Shown here piece by piece: positions 1 through 8,067 of a DNA stretch of 64,000 bases (position 1 is the first letter of the stretch; the number at the start of each line of letters is the position of its first letter). A program made the position numbers and the translations under genes. The stretch spans positions 1-64,000 of the forward strand of contig CAZFZB010000002.1 of NCBI GenBank assembly GCA_964523415.1, given 5' to 3'. Under the pieces are notes generated by a model, which saw nothing but the letters and a program-made list of their open reading frames with translations, did no database searches and was not told where the DNA came from. Source of the DNA: M0108 sp964523415 (lineage in GTDB: Bacteria > Pseudomonadota > Gammaproteobacteria > Chromatiales > Chromatiaceae).

Positions 1-461
1 TCCGAGAGGTGGATGGAGTCCGGCTCCTCCCGGAACGGGATAGGGTCCGCCCTGGACAGGAGGGAGGCTGGCGTTGCCAACTCCCGGACCTCTGGATGGA
101 ATTCGGGAGGGGGTGATGGGGTGGCATGGGGTGCGCTGGGCACCGAGGGGAGGGGTTTGTCAACCCTGGCGGGGCCCTGGGAGGGTTCCATGCCTGCCTC
201 TGGTTGTCCGGGGGCGGTGGCAGTGAGTTCGGATAATTCGAGTGCCAAGGGGATGGAGACGGGTTTGGCGTCGCCATGAGGGATACTAGGGGTATCGGGC
301 AAGCCCTTTGCCGCCGGAGGCAAGGACCTGGCGGGGGTTACTGGCGCCGGTGGTGGGGACACGGCTGCCGGTGATGGGGAGGCGGCCGCCGGTGACCTGG
401 TGTCAGCCGTGTCCTTCGATTTGATCGCGGGCTTCATGGGTTCGGCAATTTTCTTAGCCAT
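1..461 (-). CDS. Partial Pro/Ala/Ser-rich protein (N-terminal 153 residues, runs off left edge)
   Basis: An open frame starts at ATG 461-459 and reads leftward without a stop to the window edge, so only the N-terminal 153 residues are visible. The start is backed by AGGA 8 nt upstream (469-472). The protein opens with a basic stretch (MAKKIAEPMKPAIKSK) and is then dominated by Pro, Ala and Ser, with short repeats of the type SPAAASPSPAAVSPPPAP, as in a flexible linker or surface-exposed disordered region. No signal peptide, membrane segment or recognised domain is visible in this part. A folded domain may follow outside the window. Family unknown. The frame is long, has a good ribosome site and no internal stop, so I think it is a real gene. 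Confidence 0.6.
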   Translation of the reverse strand, partial: MAKKIAEPMKPAIKSKDTADTRSPAAASPSPAAVSPPPAPVTPARSLPPAAKGLPDTPSIPHGDAKPVSIPLALELSELTATAPGQPEAGMEPSQGPARVDKPLPSVPSAPHATPSPPPEFHPEVRELATPASLLSRADPIPFREEPDSIHLS

Positions 462-602
462 CACAGTTTCCTGGGCTCTTACCACCCCTCTGGCTGGCAT
501 CGGGCTGGATCGATACCGCCATCGCGGCGGCCAAATCAAAGAATAGGTTCAGGTTGGCGGTCTGGGGCAGCTAGTTCCAAGGACGCGGGACCTGGGTGGG
601 GA

Positions 603-782
603 TCACTCCTCGGTTTCGACGATCACGCCACTACCATCCCGACCCTCGATGATCACCATCTTGCCCAGGGTCGGGTGGCGCACGGCCCATACATTGAAGT
701 CGTGGTGTGCCTGGGCGGTGACGATCTCGCTCTCGTCACGCAAGTCTTGGAGGACCTGAGGTTCGGCGTCGAAAGTGCGCAT
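603..782 (-). CDS. Small hypothetical protein, 59 aa
   Basis: Leftward frame ending in SGVIVETEE. I place the start at ATG 782 (MRTFDAEPQVLQ) because AGGT lies about 9 nt upstream; the frame also extends to a GTG at 833, which would add 17 residues without a better ribosome site. The product is a soluble, acidic small protein with no membrane segment or cysteine. Charge and hydrophobic spacing look like a genuine folded protein (NVWAVRHPTLGKMVIIEGRDG). It sits 79 nt downstream of the CysB-like regulator gene on the same strand and could be co-transcribed with it. Function not recognised. Confidence 0.55.
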   Translation of the reverse strand: MRTFDAEPQVLQDLRDESEIVTAQAHHDFNVWAVRHPTLGKMVIIEGRDGSGVIVETEE

Positions 783-861
783 CGGGTCTTTACCTGATTG
801 AATAGTAGGCCAAGGGAGGAGGATTAGGGGCACTCCATGGACATAGTTTAACGGGAAGCGC

Positions 862-1818
862 CTAAGGATTCCCGAAATCCTCGCCCCTGACCCCCTCTGA
901 TAAAACCCGCTGCCGCTCCCGTACTAGGCTAGCTGCCTCGCGTTGGAACAACTCCATGAAGGCGCGCTGAAAGACGCGCGGGTGCTTAGAGCGGGCCTGT
1001 GCCATGCGCGTCACCTCCCAAGGAAAAAGATGGCTGAGGTTCCGGCGGTCGAGATCTTGATCAAGCTGGGGGTCGTAGGCCAAATCCGCAATGATGCCAA
1101 TCCCGAAGCCCTCGCGCACATAGGTCTTGATGACGTCCGCATCGGCGGCACTGACCGTTACCCTTGGCCTCATCCCTTCGCGGGCAAAGGCGTCGCTGAA
1201 GTGTCCGCGCCCAGTAAATCCATGGACATAGGTGACCAGAGGCTGGGATCCAAGCAGTTCCAGGCTGATGGGCCTGACTACCAGCAGGGGATGACTCTGG
1301 GGTGCGATCAGGCAGCGGTTCCAACGGTAACAGGGCGAGGATATCAGGTCCGGGTGATGACCGATGGCCTCGGTGCAGATCGCCAGATCCACGGCATCCT
1401 GCTGTAGCATGACTACCAACTGGTTTGGCGTAGCCTGGTGAAGCTGGATTTCCACCTCGGGAAAGGCTACCCGAAAGCGGTTGATCAGGGGGGGGAGCAC
1501 ATAGCGCGCCTGGGCATGGGTAGTTCCAATCCGGAGGATCCCCCTGCTATCACCCGTCTGGTCCCGGCTGATGGCGAGAATGTTCGCTGCCCCTGCCAGA
1601 GTCGCGCGAGCATGCTGGAGGACCTGGTCTCCGGCGGGTGTCAGTCCCAGAAGCCGTTTGCCATGGCGCTGCACCAGGGGGACGCCGAGTTCCTCCTCCA
1701 GGGACTTGAGATGTTGGGAGACCGCTGGCTGCACCAGGCTCAACCGGTTTGCTGCGCGGCTGACGTTGAAATCGGCCTCAACCAGTGCGATCAGGGAGCG
1801 CAGTTGGCGCAGTTCCAT
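862..1818 (-). CDS. cysB: LysR-family regulator, CysB type
   Basis: A 318-residue LysR-type transcription factor. Residues 1-60 form the winged helix-turn-helix (SRAANRLSLVQPAVSQHLKSLEEELG), followed by a LysR substrate-binding domain. Two stretches mark the CysB/Cbl branch: GTTHAQARYVLPP near residue 97, which in CysB lines the inducer pocket, and CYRWNRCLIAP near residue 163. CysB proteins sense O-acetylserine/N-acetylserine and control assimilation of reduced sulfur; that role here is inferred from family. Residue Ala replaces the Thr of enteric CysB in TTHTQ. The C-terminus is a few residues shorter than the enteric protein. The gene is divergent from a DsrC-family gene, and the shared upstream region contains a perfect dyad, so autoregulation and control of the neighbour are likely. 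Upstream of its ATG I see no clear Shine-Dalgarno. Confidence 0.85.
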   Translation of the reverse strand: MELRQLRSLIALVEADFNVSRAANRLSLVQPAVSQHLKSLEEELGVPLVQRHGKRLLGLTPAGDQVLQHARATLAGAANILAISRDQTGDSRGILRIGTTHAQARYVLPPLINRFRVAFPEVEIQLHQATPNQLVVMLQQDAVDLAICTEAIGHHPDLISSPCYRWNRCLIAPQSHPLLVVRPISLELLGSQPLVTYVHGFTGRGHFSDAFAREGMRPRVTVSAADADVIKTYVREGFGIGIIADLAYDPQLDQDLDRRNLSHLFPWEVTRMAQARSKHPRVFQRAFMELFQREAASLVRERQRVLSEGVRGEDFGNP

Positions 1819-1840
1819 ATCATGATTCTTGATACAAAAT

Positions 1841-1857
1841 TGAAATTCATTATTTCA
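1841..1857. promoter_or_regulatory. Candidate LysR/CysB operator between divergent genes
   Basis: A perfect inverted repeat TGAAAT-N5-ATTTCA lies in the 125-bp AT-rich space between the CysB-type gene (starts 1818) and the DsrC-family gene (starts 1944). It is 23 bp upstream of the regulator's ATG. A dyad in the divergent spacer is the usual arrangement for a LysR-family binding site. The binding itself is inference; the symmetry is seen directly. Confidence 0.5.
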
Positions 1858-1943
1858 CATTATCGAAACTGAACCCAATACTCATCCTTAATGCTGATTG
1901 TTCGGCAAACAGCCCAACGCCATAAAGACAGGAGACGACCACC

Positions 1944-2291
1944 ATGTACAACCTTAACAGCCAACCCCCTTACGCGCAGCCCCACCTTGCCCACCAGCTT
2001 TTCGATGAGGATGGTTTTCTGATTGACCCCCTGCTTTGGAGTGAACAGCTTGCCAGGACTCTGGCCCAGGAAGAAGGTCTTGAGCAACTCACCGCGGAGC
2101 ATTGGCGGGTCATTGGCTTTATTCGTGATAAATTCCTGCGGATTGGTGCTCCATCCAATCTGCGCCAGGTCTGCCGTGGCACCGAGCTGTCGCGGACCCA
2201 AATCAAGGGCCTGTTTGGCGGTTGCCTGGCCATCTGGCGCATTGCGGGCCTGCCCAACCCGGGGGAGGAGGCCAAGAGTTACCTGAATTGA
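1944..2291 (+). CDS. DsrC/TusE-family protein lacking both redox cysteines (RspA-like)
   Basis: A 115-residue protein of the DsrC/TusE/DsvC family. The N-terminal part FDEDGFLIDPLLW, the helix LTAEHWRVIGFIRDKFLRIGAP and the C-terminal arm ending in AGLPNP align by eye with DsrC. In DsrC the arm reads CxxAGLPKPTGC plus one residue, with two cysteines that carry sulfur. Here the first is Trp (WRIAGLPNP) and the penultimate one is replaced in an extended tail (GEEAKSYLN). Two other cysteines exist (VCRG, GGCL) but not at those positions. DsrC-family members without either cysteine have been called RspA and proposed to be regulatory rather than sulfur carriers. The ATG has AGGAG 8 nt upstream. 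Divergence from a CysB-type regulator supports a role in sulfur regulation. A sulfur-relay function is unlikely. Confidence 0.8.
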   Translation: MYNLNSQPPYAQPHLAHQLFDEDGFLIDPLLWSEQLARTLAQEEGLEQLTAEHWRVIGFIRDKFLRIGAPSNLRQVCRGTELSRTQIKGLFGGCLAIWRIAGLPNPGEEAKSYLN

Positions 2292-2300
2292 TCGATGATC

Positions 2301-2350
2301 GAGGTGCCACCTCTTTCTGGTCCCGAGCGGCGAGGTATCTGTCCGCTCGG
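2301..2350 (+). terminator. Hairpins downstream of the DsrC-family gene
   Basis: Two hairpins lie just after the stop at 2291. The first is GAGGT-GCC-ACCTC (2301-2313), followed by TTTCT. The second is CCGAGCGG (2323-2330) pairing perfectly with CCGCTCGG (2343-2350) across a 12-nt loop. The first has a weak T-rich tail and the second has none, so termination is plausible but not certain. Confidence 0.4.
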
Positions 2351-2468
2351 CTAGTAACATCCTTGTCATCTGGGCTAAACTCCCCCGGTCACGGCCTCCT
2401 TTGCCTTGATCGGACCCCGGCAAAGGCGGTGACGATTAGAATCATCACACTGAGGAGCCCAAATCACC

Positions 2469-3473
2469 ATGAAACGCACTTCTCTCCTGATAGGCTTGCT
2501 GTGCCTAGGCCTCGCCTTCACGGCCCAGGCCGAGGAACCCATCGTCATCAAATTCAGCCATGTCGTGGCGGCGGATACCCCCAAGGGCAAGGCCGCCGAG
2601 CATTTTGCAAAGCTTGCCAGCGAGAAGACCCATGGCAAGGTCAAGGTCGAGGTCTATGCCAATAGCACCCTTTACAAGGATAAGGAGGAGATGGAAGCCC
2701 TTCAAATTGGCTCGGTGCAGATGCTGGCACCCTCCCTGGCCAAATTTGGGCCCTTGGGCGTCAAGGAATTCGAGGTCTTTGACCTGCCTTACATCTTTGA
2801 TGGCTACAAACAACTCCATACCGTCACCCAGGGCCCGGTGGGTATGGGCCTGCTGGCCAAGCTCAGCGACAAGGGAATCCTGGGCCTGGCCTATTGGGAC
2901 AATGGCTTCAAGGTCATGAGTGCCAATAAGCCCCTGCGGGAGGTCAAGGATTTCCGTGGCCAGAAGATGCGCATCCAGTCCTCCAAGGTTCTCGAGGCCC
3001 AGATGAGGGCCTTGGGGGCCAGTCCCCAGGTCATGGCCTTTTCCGAGGTTTATCAGGCCCTCCAGACTGGGGTCGTGGATGGTACCGAAAACCCGCCCTC
3101 CAACCTCTATACCCAGAAGATGTATGAGGTGCAGAAGTATGTGACCAAGTCTGACCACGGGTATCTGGGCTATGCGGTTATCGTCAACAAGGCCTTCTGG
3201 GAAGGCCTGCCGCCGGATATCCGCAAGGCCCTCGAAGAGGCCATGGTCGAATCGACCAAATATGCCAATGACATCGCCAAACTGGAGAACGAGGACTCCC
3301 TGGCTAAGGTCAAGGAGAGTGGCAAGAGCGAGATCATCGAACTGACGCCAGAGCAAAAGGCGAGCTGGAAAAAGGCCTTGGCCAAGGTCCACAAGGAAAT
3401 GGCGGAACGCGTTGGACCCGACTTGATCGAATCCATCTATAAGGCGACCGGCAACGACATGAGCAAGCTTTAA
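2469..3473 (+). CDS. dctP: TRAP transporter solute-binding protein DctP
   Basis: A 334-residue periplasmic binding protein with a clear signal peptide (MKRTSLLIGLLCLGLAFTAQA, cleavage before EEP). The mature protein shows the DctP pattern: IKFSHVVAADTPKGKAA at the start, AYWDNGF in the middle, and GQKMRIQSS with Arg168, which in this family forms the salt bridge to the ligand carboxylate. It is expected to capture C4-dicarboxylates (succinate, malate, fumarate) and deliver them to the membrane subunits encoded next. Start ATG 2469 has GGAG about 12 nt upstream. It is first in a three-gene operon; 124 nt separate it from dctQ, which allows higher expression of the binding protein. Other carboxylates are possible ligands. 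Confidence 0.92.
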   Translation: MKRTSLLIGLLCLGLAFTAQAEEPIVIKFSHVVAADTPKGKAAEHFAKLASEKTHGKVKVEVYANSTLYKDKEEMEALQIGSVQMLAPSLAKFGPLGVKEFEVFDLPYIFDGYKQLHTVTQGPVGMGLLAKLSDKGILGLAYWDNGFKVMSANKPLREVKDFRGQKMRIQSSKVLEAQMRALGASPQVMAFSEVYQALQTGVVDGTENPPSNLYTQKMYEVQKYVTKSDHGYLGYAVIVNKAFWEGLPPDIRKALEEAMVESTKYANDIAKLENEDSLAKVKESGKSEIIELTPEQKASWKKALAKVHKEMAERVGPDLIESIYKATGNDMSKL

Positions 3474-3597
3474 CCGGCTTCGGACTGGGGGCGCGAGTTT
3501 CAGTGCCCCTGTCCGGCCCTCCCAATCGTCAAGCCAAACCTCTGCTCATCGCCTGACACAGGGTCGGGGCGAGTTCCCGGCCCACCGGAGAAACGCC

Positions 3598-4329
3598 GTG
3601 TTAAAAATCCTCGACCACCTGGAAGAGTGGCTGATCGCCTTCCTCATCGGGGCCGCCACCCTGATCATCTTCACTGCCGTTGTCCACCGCTATACCCTTG
3701 GGTTGGCAGCTACCTGGGAATGGGATGGCCTTTACGACACCCTCTTCGCCATCAACCTGGGGTGGGCCCAGGAACTCACCATCATCATGTTCGTTTGGAT
3801 GGCCAAGTTCGGTGCTGCCTATGGCGTCCGTACGGGTATCCACGTTGGCGTAGATGTCTTGATCAACCGGCTCAATGAGAAAAACCGAGGCATCTTTATC
3901 GTCATCGGCCTGCTGGCGGGTGCCCTCTTTACCGGTATCATTGCAACCCTGGGCGCCACATTTGTTTGGGAAAACGGCGCCTACTATTGGTTATTTACCG
4001 CCCTGGGTCGGCCCCTCTCGGGTATCCCGGAGGGACCAACCACCCCCGATCTGGAAATCCCTACCTGGATCGTCTATTCCGCCATTCCCCTTGGTTCTTC
4101 CCTCATGTGTTTCCGGTTTCTCCAGGTCGCCGTCAAATTTATCCAGACGGGTGAGTTGCCGCATCATGACCATGGCTTTGTCGAAGGCCTTGAAGAGGGC
4201 CAACCACTTAAGCCCGGTGATGACGACTTGATTTATGAAATGGATGACAACCTGCATCCCCTCGAGGTGGCGCAAGAGATAGAACCAATCGGCCTTTCCC
4301 CCCAACCGGAGAAGGGAGATAGGCAATGA
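3598..4329 (+). CDS. dctQ: TRAP transporter small permease DctQ
   Basis: A 243-residue membrane protein with four predicted membrane segments, the small subunit of a TRAP transporter. It starts at GTG 3598 with GGAG 9 nt upstream. The family core is recognisable in WAQELTIIMFVWMAKFGAAY and the following GIHVGVDVL. It is longer than most DctQ proteins (often 160-200 residues). It carries an extra hydrophilic loop after the first segment (YTLGLAATWEWDGLYDT), a second insert before the last segment, and a cytoplasmic acidic C-terminal tail of about 60 residues (LKPGDDDLIYEMDDN region). The stop overlaps the start of dctM by 4 nt (ATGA), so translation is coupled. Confidence 0.88.
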   Translation: MLKILDHLEEWLIAFLIGAATLIIFTAVVHRYTLGLAATWEWDGLYDTLFAINLGWAQELTIIMFVWMAKFGAAYGVRTGIHVGVDVLINRLNEKNRGIFIVIGLLAGALFTGIIATLGATFVWENGAYYWLFTALGRPLSGIPEGPTTPDLEIPTWIVYSAIPLGSSLMCFRFLQVAVKFIQTGELPHHDHGFVEGLEEGQPLKPGDDDLIYEMDDNLHPLEVAQEIEPIGLSPQPEKGDRQ

Positions 4330-5609
4330 GCAGTCTCATCATCTTCGGCCTGTTGGTCGGACTCATGCTGACCGGCATGCCGATTTCCATCTCTTTGGGT
4401 CTTACGGTGCTGTCCTTTCTCTTCTTCATGACCGAGGTCCCCATTGAGGCCGTGGCCATGAAGCTGTTCACCGGCATCGAGAAGTTCGAGATTATGGCGA
4501 TCCCCTTCTTCATTTTGGCAGGGAACTTCCTTACCCATGGCGGTGTGGCGCGGCGCATGATCAATTTCGCCACATCGATGCTCGGTCACTGGCATGGAGG
4601 GTTAGGTCTCGGTGGTGTCATGGCCTGCGCCCTGTTCGCGGCCGTATCAGGCTCCAGCCCGGCGACAGTGGTGGCCATTGGCTCGATCCTGATGCCCGCC
4701 ATGGTCAAGGCTGGCTTTCCCAAGCGCTTTGGCGCTGGCGTTGTCACCACCTCGGGTGCCCTAGGCATTCTGATTCCGCCCTCCATCGTCATGGTGATGT
4801 ACTCGGTGTCCACCAACACCTCGGTGGGCGCCCTCTTCATGGCTGGCATCGTTCCAGGACTGGCGTTGGCGAGCATGTTGGGTTTCACCACCTGGTACCG
4901 CGCCTGGAAGAATGATTATCCGCGCCAACCCAAGGCCACATGGCGCGAGCGTTGGGTCAGCTTCCGCAAGGCGGTCTGGGGCCTCTTGCTGATCCTGGTC
5001 GTGATGGGAGGCATCTATTCCGGCATCTTCACCCCTACCGAGGCGGCGGCGGTGAGCGCGGTCTATGCCTTCTTTGTCGCCGTCTTCGTCTATAAGGATA
5101 TGGGGCTCAAGGACGTACCGAAGGTGTTGCTCTCCTCCGCCAATATGAGCGCCATGCTGCTGTATATCATAACCAACGCGGTGCTTTTCTCCTTCCTCAT
5201 GACCCACGAGAACATTCCCCAGGAGATGGCGAATTGGATGATGGGCACCGGGGTGGGCGTCATCGGCTTTCTGCTGATCTCCAATATCCTGCTGCTGGTG
5301 GCAGGTAACTTCATGGAGCCCAGTTCCATCGTATTGATCCTAGCCCCCATCCTTTTCCCGATCGCTATGCAGCTCGGCATCGATCCGGTGCATTTCGGCA
5401 TCATCATGGTGGTGAACATGGAAGTGGGCATGTGCCATCCCCCGGTGGGACTGAATCTCTATGTGTCCTCGGGCATCACCAAGATGGGCATCACCGAGCT
5501 GACCATTGCTGTCTGGCCCTGGCTGCTGACCATGCTGGTGTTCCTGGTGATCGTCACCTACTGGTCTCCTCTCAGTCTCTGGCTGCCCAAGACCCTAGGG
5601 ATGATGTAG
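4326..5609 (+). CDS. dctM: TRAP transporter large permease DctM
   Basis: A 427-residue, highly hydrophobic protein with about a dozen membrane segments; this is the usual size of DctM. Family landmarks include GMPISISLGLTVLSF at the start, SGSSPATVVAIGSI near residue 110, GILIPPSIVMVMYS and TPTEAAAVSAVYAF. It forms the Na+-coupled transport pathway together with DctQ and takes substrate from DctP. It overlaps dctQ by 4 nt. It is the last gene of the operon and is followed at once by a strong hairpin. Confidence 0.92.
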   Translation: MSSLIIFGLLVGLMLTGMPISISLGLTVLSFLFFMTEVPIEAVAMKLFTGIEKFEIMAIPFFILAGNFLTHGGVARRMINFATSMLGHWHGGLGLGGVMACALFAAVSGSSPATVVAIGSILMPAMVKAGFPKRFGAGVVTTSGALGILIPPSIVMVMYSVSTNTSVGALFMAGIVPGLALASMLGFTTWYRAWKNDYPRQPKATWRERWVSFRKAVWGLLLILVVMGGIYSGIFTPTEAAAVSAVYAFFVAVFVYKDMGLKDVPKVLLSSANMSAMLLYIITNAVLFSFLMTHENIPQEMANWMMGTGVGVIGFLLISNILLLVAGNFMEPSSIVLILAPILFPIAMQLGIDPVHFGIIMVVNMEVGMCHPPVGLNLYVSSGITKMGITELTIAVWPWLLTMLVFLVIVTYWSPLSLWLPKTLGMM

Positions 5610-5633
5610 GGTTCGCGATCCCGGCCAACCGTG

Positions 5634-5663
5634 ACCGCTGGCCTGGGGGACCAGGCCAGCGGT
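5634..5663 (+). terminator. Strong hairpin after the dct operon
   Basis: ACCGCTGGCCTG (5634-5645) pairs perfectly over 12 bp with CAGGCCAGCGGT (5652-5663) across a 6-nt loop, 25 nt after the dctM stop. No T-run follows, so it may act as a 3'-end stabiliser or a weak terminator. Confidence 0.55.
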
Positions 5664-5860
5664 GATCCAAGCCAGATCCGTGGGTGCACTTCAGATTCTT
5701 GTTAACCTGGTGGGCGATGACTTCCAAGGGGTGGCCAGGATATGCTGTTGTCAACGCAGTCCTGTGACGAGAGCCCGGCCCGGGGCCTGATCTTCTTGAC
5801 AGGGTTGGAAGTCGTCCCGACCATAGGACGACATGTGGCACAACAGTCCCGGAGACCCGT

Positions 5861-6514
5861 ATGGAAACAATTCAGTTCGTCATGGACATCCTCTTCAATT
5901 TGCGCGAGAACCTGGACCAGTGGACCATCATGCTTGGCCCCTGGCTCTACCTGCTCCTCTTCCTGGTGATCTTTGCGGAAACGGGGTTGGTGGTGACACC
6001 CTTTCTGCCGGGTGATTCGCTATTGTTCGCCCTGGGGGCCTTGGCTGCGAATGGACCTCTCCATATCGAAATCCTCTTCCTATTGCTGACCCTGGCGGCC
6101 ATCCTCGGGGATGCCGTTAACTACGCGATCGGTCGCCACCTGGGTCCCATGGTGTTTCATCGCGAGGACTCCCGCTTCCTGAACAAGGAGCATTTGGTGC
6201 GAACCCAACACTTCTATGAGAAGTATGGCGGCAAGACGATCGTGCTGGCTCGCTTCGTTCCGATCGTCCGAACCTTTGCGCCCTTTGTGGCGGGTATCGG
6301 CAAGATGGGTTACCGGCGTTTCGCTCTCTTCAACGTTAGTGGGGGGGCAGCCTGGGTGGCGCTCTGTCTCCTTTCCGGTTACTGGTTCGGGAATTTGTCA
6401 TGGGTCAACAAGCACTTCGAACTGGTAGTGGTGGGCATCGTTTTGATCTCGGTGATGCCGATGGTCGTCGAATACCTGCTGGCCCAGCGTCGTGCCCGTC
6501 AGGCGATCTCCTAG
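5861..6514 (+). CDS. DedA-family membrane protein
   Basis: A 217-residue integral membrane protein of the DedA/SNARE-associated (VTT) family. Typical marks are ETGLVVTPFLPGDSLLF in the N-terminal half and RFVPIVRTFAPFVAG near residue 127, which holds the arginines conserved in DedA proteins. Members act as lipid scramblases/undecaprenyl-phosphate or phospholipid flippases and help maintain membrane potential and antimicrobial resistance. The start ATG 5861 has GGAG 7 nt upstream. The next gene (APC permease) begins only 12 nt after the stop, so the two may form an operon. Which lipid is moved cannot be read from the sequence. Confidence 0.9.
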   Translation: METIQFVMDILFNLRENLDQWTIMLGPWLYLLLFLVIFAETGLVVTPFLPGDSLLFALGALAANGPLHIEILFLLLTLAAILGDAVNYAIGRHLGPMVFHREDSRFLNKEHLVRTQHFYEKYGGKTIVLARFVPIVRTFAPFVAGIGKMGYRRFALFNVSGGAAWVALCLLSGYWFGNLSWVNKHFELVVVGIVLISVMPMVVEYLLAQRRARQAIS

Positions 6515-6525
6515 TAGGCTCAGCT

Positions 6526-7932
6526 ATGAAAGGCTTGTTGCGTACCCAAGCGATCAACTCTGATCACCACCTCATCGACACTGGCCTGCGGCGTGTCCTT
6601 GGGCCCCTGGATCTGACCCTGCTCGGTATTGGCGCTGTCATCGGGGCCGGTATTTTCGTCTTGACGGGTGTGGCCGCCGCTACACAGGCCGGGCCCGCCA
6701 TCATCATTTCCTATGTGATCGCCGGGATGGCCTGCGCCCTCGCAGGCCTGGCCTATGCGGAGTTGGCAGCCGCCATTGGTGGTTGCGGCAGTGCCTATGG
6801 CTACAGTTACGCGGGTTTTGGGGAGTTGGTGGCCTGGATCATTGGTTGGGACCTGATCCTGGAATATGCGGTCGCGGTGTCCGCGGTCGCCATTGGCTGG
6901 TCGGCCTACGCAAACAATGCCCTCCAGGCGGCGGGCCTGGCCTTGCCCCCGAGCTTGATCAAGGGGCCCCTGGAGGGTGGGATTATCAATCTGCCCGCAT
7001 CCGCCATCGTGCTGGTCCTGGGCCTCCTGCTGATGCTGGGGGTGCGCCAAAGCGTTCGCTTCAATGCCGCCATGGTCTTTGTCAAACTCCTGGCGATTGG
7101 CGTCTTTATCGTCATCGCCTCCTCCCATGTCGATCCGGCTAACTGGAGCCCCTTCATGCCCTTCGGCTGGAACGGGGTGGTGGGTGGGGCGGCCCTGGTC
7201 ATCTTTGCCTATCTCGGCTTCGATGCGGTTTCAACCGCCGCCGAGGAGGCCCGAAACCCTCAACGCGACCTGCCCATCGGTATCCTGGCCTCACTGGCCT
7301 TCTGTACCCTTGTCTACATCCTGACCGCCGGGCTTCTTACCGGCGTGGTTCCCTACGGTACCCTCAATGTGGGTTCCCCGGTGGCGGATGTTGTGTTGCG
7401 TCTGGGGTACCCCTGGGGGGCCGGTCTGGTGGCGGCCGGGGCTATCGCTGGCCTGACGACGGTCATGCTGGCCATGTACTATGGCCTTACCCGCGTCTTC
7501 CTCGCCATGGCTCGTGATGGCCTCCTGCCGCCCCTGTTCGCCCGGGTCAACCGGCAGACTCAGACCCCGATTCGGGTGATCGTGGCGGCGGGTCTGGTGA
7601 TGGCGTCCATTGCGGGACTAACCCCCATCGGTGATGTGGCCGAATTGGTCAATATCGGCACCCTGGCCGCCTTCTTCTTGGTCTGTATCGGGGTGGTTGT
7701 GCTCCGCTACAAGCACCCGGAACTGCCCCGCCCCTTCCGTGCCCCCTTCTCACCCCTCATCCCCTTGCTAGGGGCCGCTTCCTGCTTCTTCCTGATGGCG
7801 AATTTGCCCTGGGTGACCTGGATTCGTTTTGGCATTTGGATGGCCATAGGCCTGGTTGTATACCTCACCTATTCATACCGGCACAGTGCCCTGGCGACGG
7901 TGGCCCCACGACCAGAGTCCCCCAGGATCTGA
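6526..7932 (+). CDS. APC-family amino-acid permease (cationic amino-acid transporter type)
   Basis: A 468-residue permease with about 12 membrane segments. The first segment contains the glycine-rich ligand site LGIGAVIGAGIFVLTG; the unwound part of TM6 shows AYLGFDAVSTAAEEARNPQRDLP, both typical of the CAT/YfnA branch of the APC superfamily. I start it at ATG 6526 (MKGLLRTQAINSD), because the longer reading from 6400 would overlap dedA by more than 100 nt with a nonsense leader. The leader LIDTGLRRVLGPLDLT is the usual N-terminus of this group. Substrate is probably an amino acid; which one is not determined. Confidence 0.88.
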   Translation: MKGLLRTQAINSDHHLIDTGLRRVLGPLDLTLLGIGAVIGAGIFVLTGVAAATQAGPAIIISYVIAGMACALAGLAYAELAAAIGGCGSAYGYSYAGFGELVAWIIGWDLILEYAVAVSAVAIGWSAYANNALQAAGLALPPSLIKGPLEGGIINLPASAIVLVLGLLLMLGVRQSVRFNAAMVFVKLLAIGVFIVIASSHVDPANWSPFMPFGWNGVVGGAALVIFAYLGFDAVSTAAEEARNPQRDLPIGILASLAFCTLVYILTAGLLTGVVPYGTLNVGSPVADVVLRLGYPWGAGLVAAGAIAGLTTVMLAMYYGLTRVFLAMARDGLLPPLFARVNRQTQTPIRVIVAAGLVMASIAGLTPIGDVAELVNIGTLAAFFLVCIGVVVLRYKHPELPRPFRAPFSPLIPLLGAASCFFLMANLPWVTWIRFGIWMAIGLVVYLTYSYRHSALATVAPRPESPRI

Positions 7933-8067
7933 CCACCCAGGGCTTTCCAGACTCAGACGTCATACAACAGGAATCCTCCACACCAGTTCCCTCCGCCAGG
8001 CCAAGGACCCATCGCCGGGGGGTCCCTGAGTGCCGGATTTGCGGGTAACCTCCCTATATCGTAGGCT

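Noticed and set aside
13..279. Rightward frame of 88 codons
   Set aside because: It lies opposite the better supported partial gene (ATG 461, ribosome site) and has Gly/Ser-rich random composition.
2505..3392. Long leftward open frame (295 codons) antisense to dctP
   Set aside because: dctP is fully supported by signal peptide, motifs and operon; the antisense frame is a by-product of codon bias.
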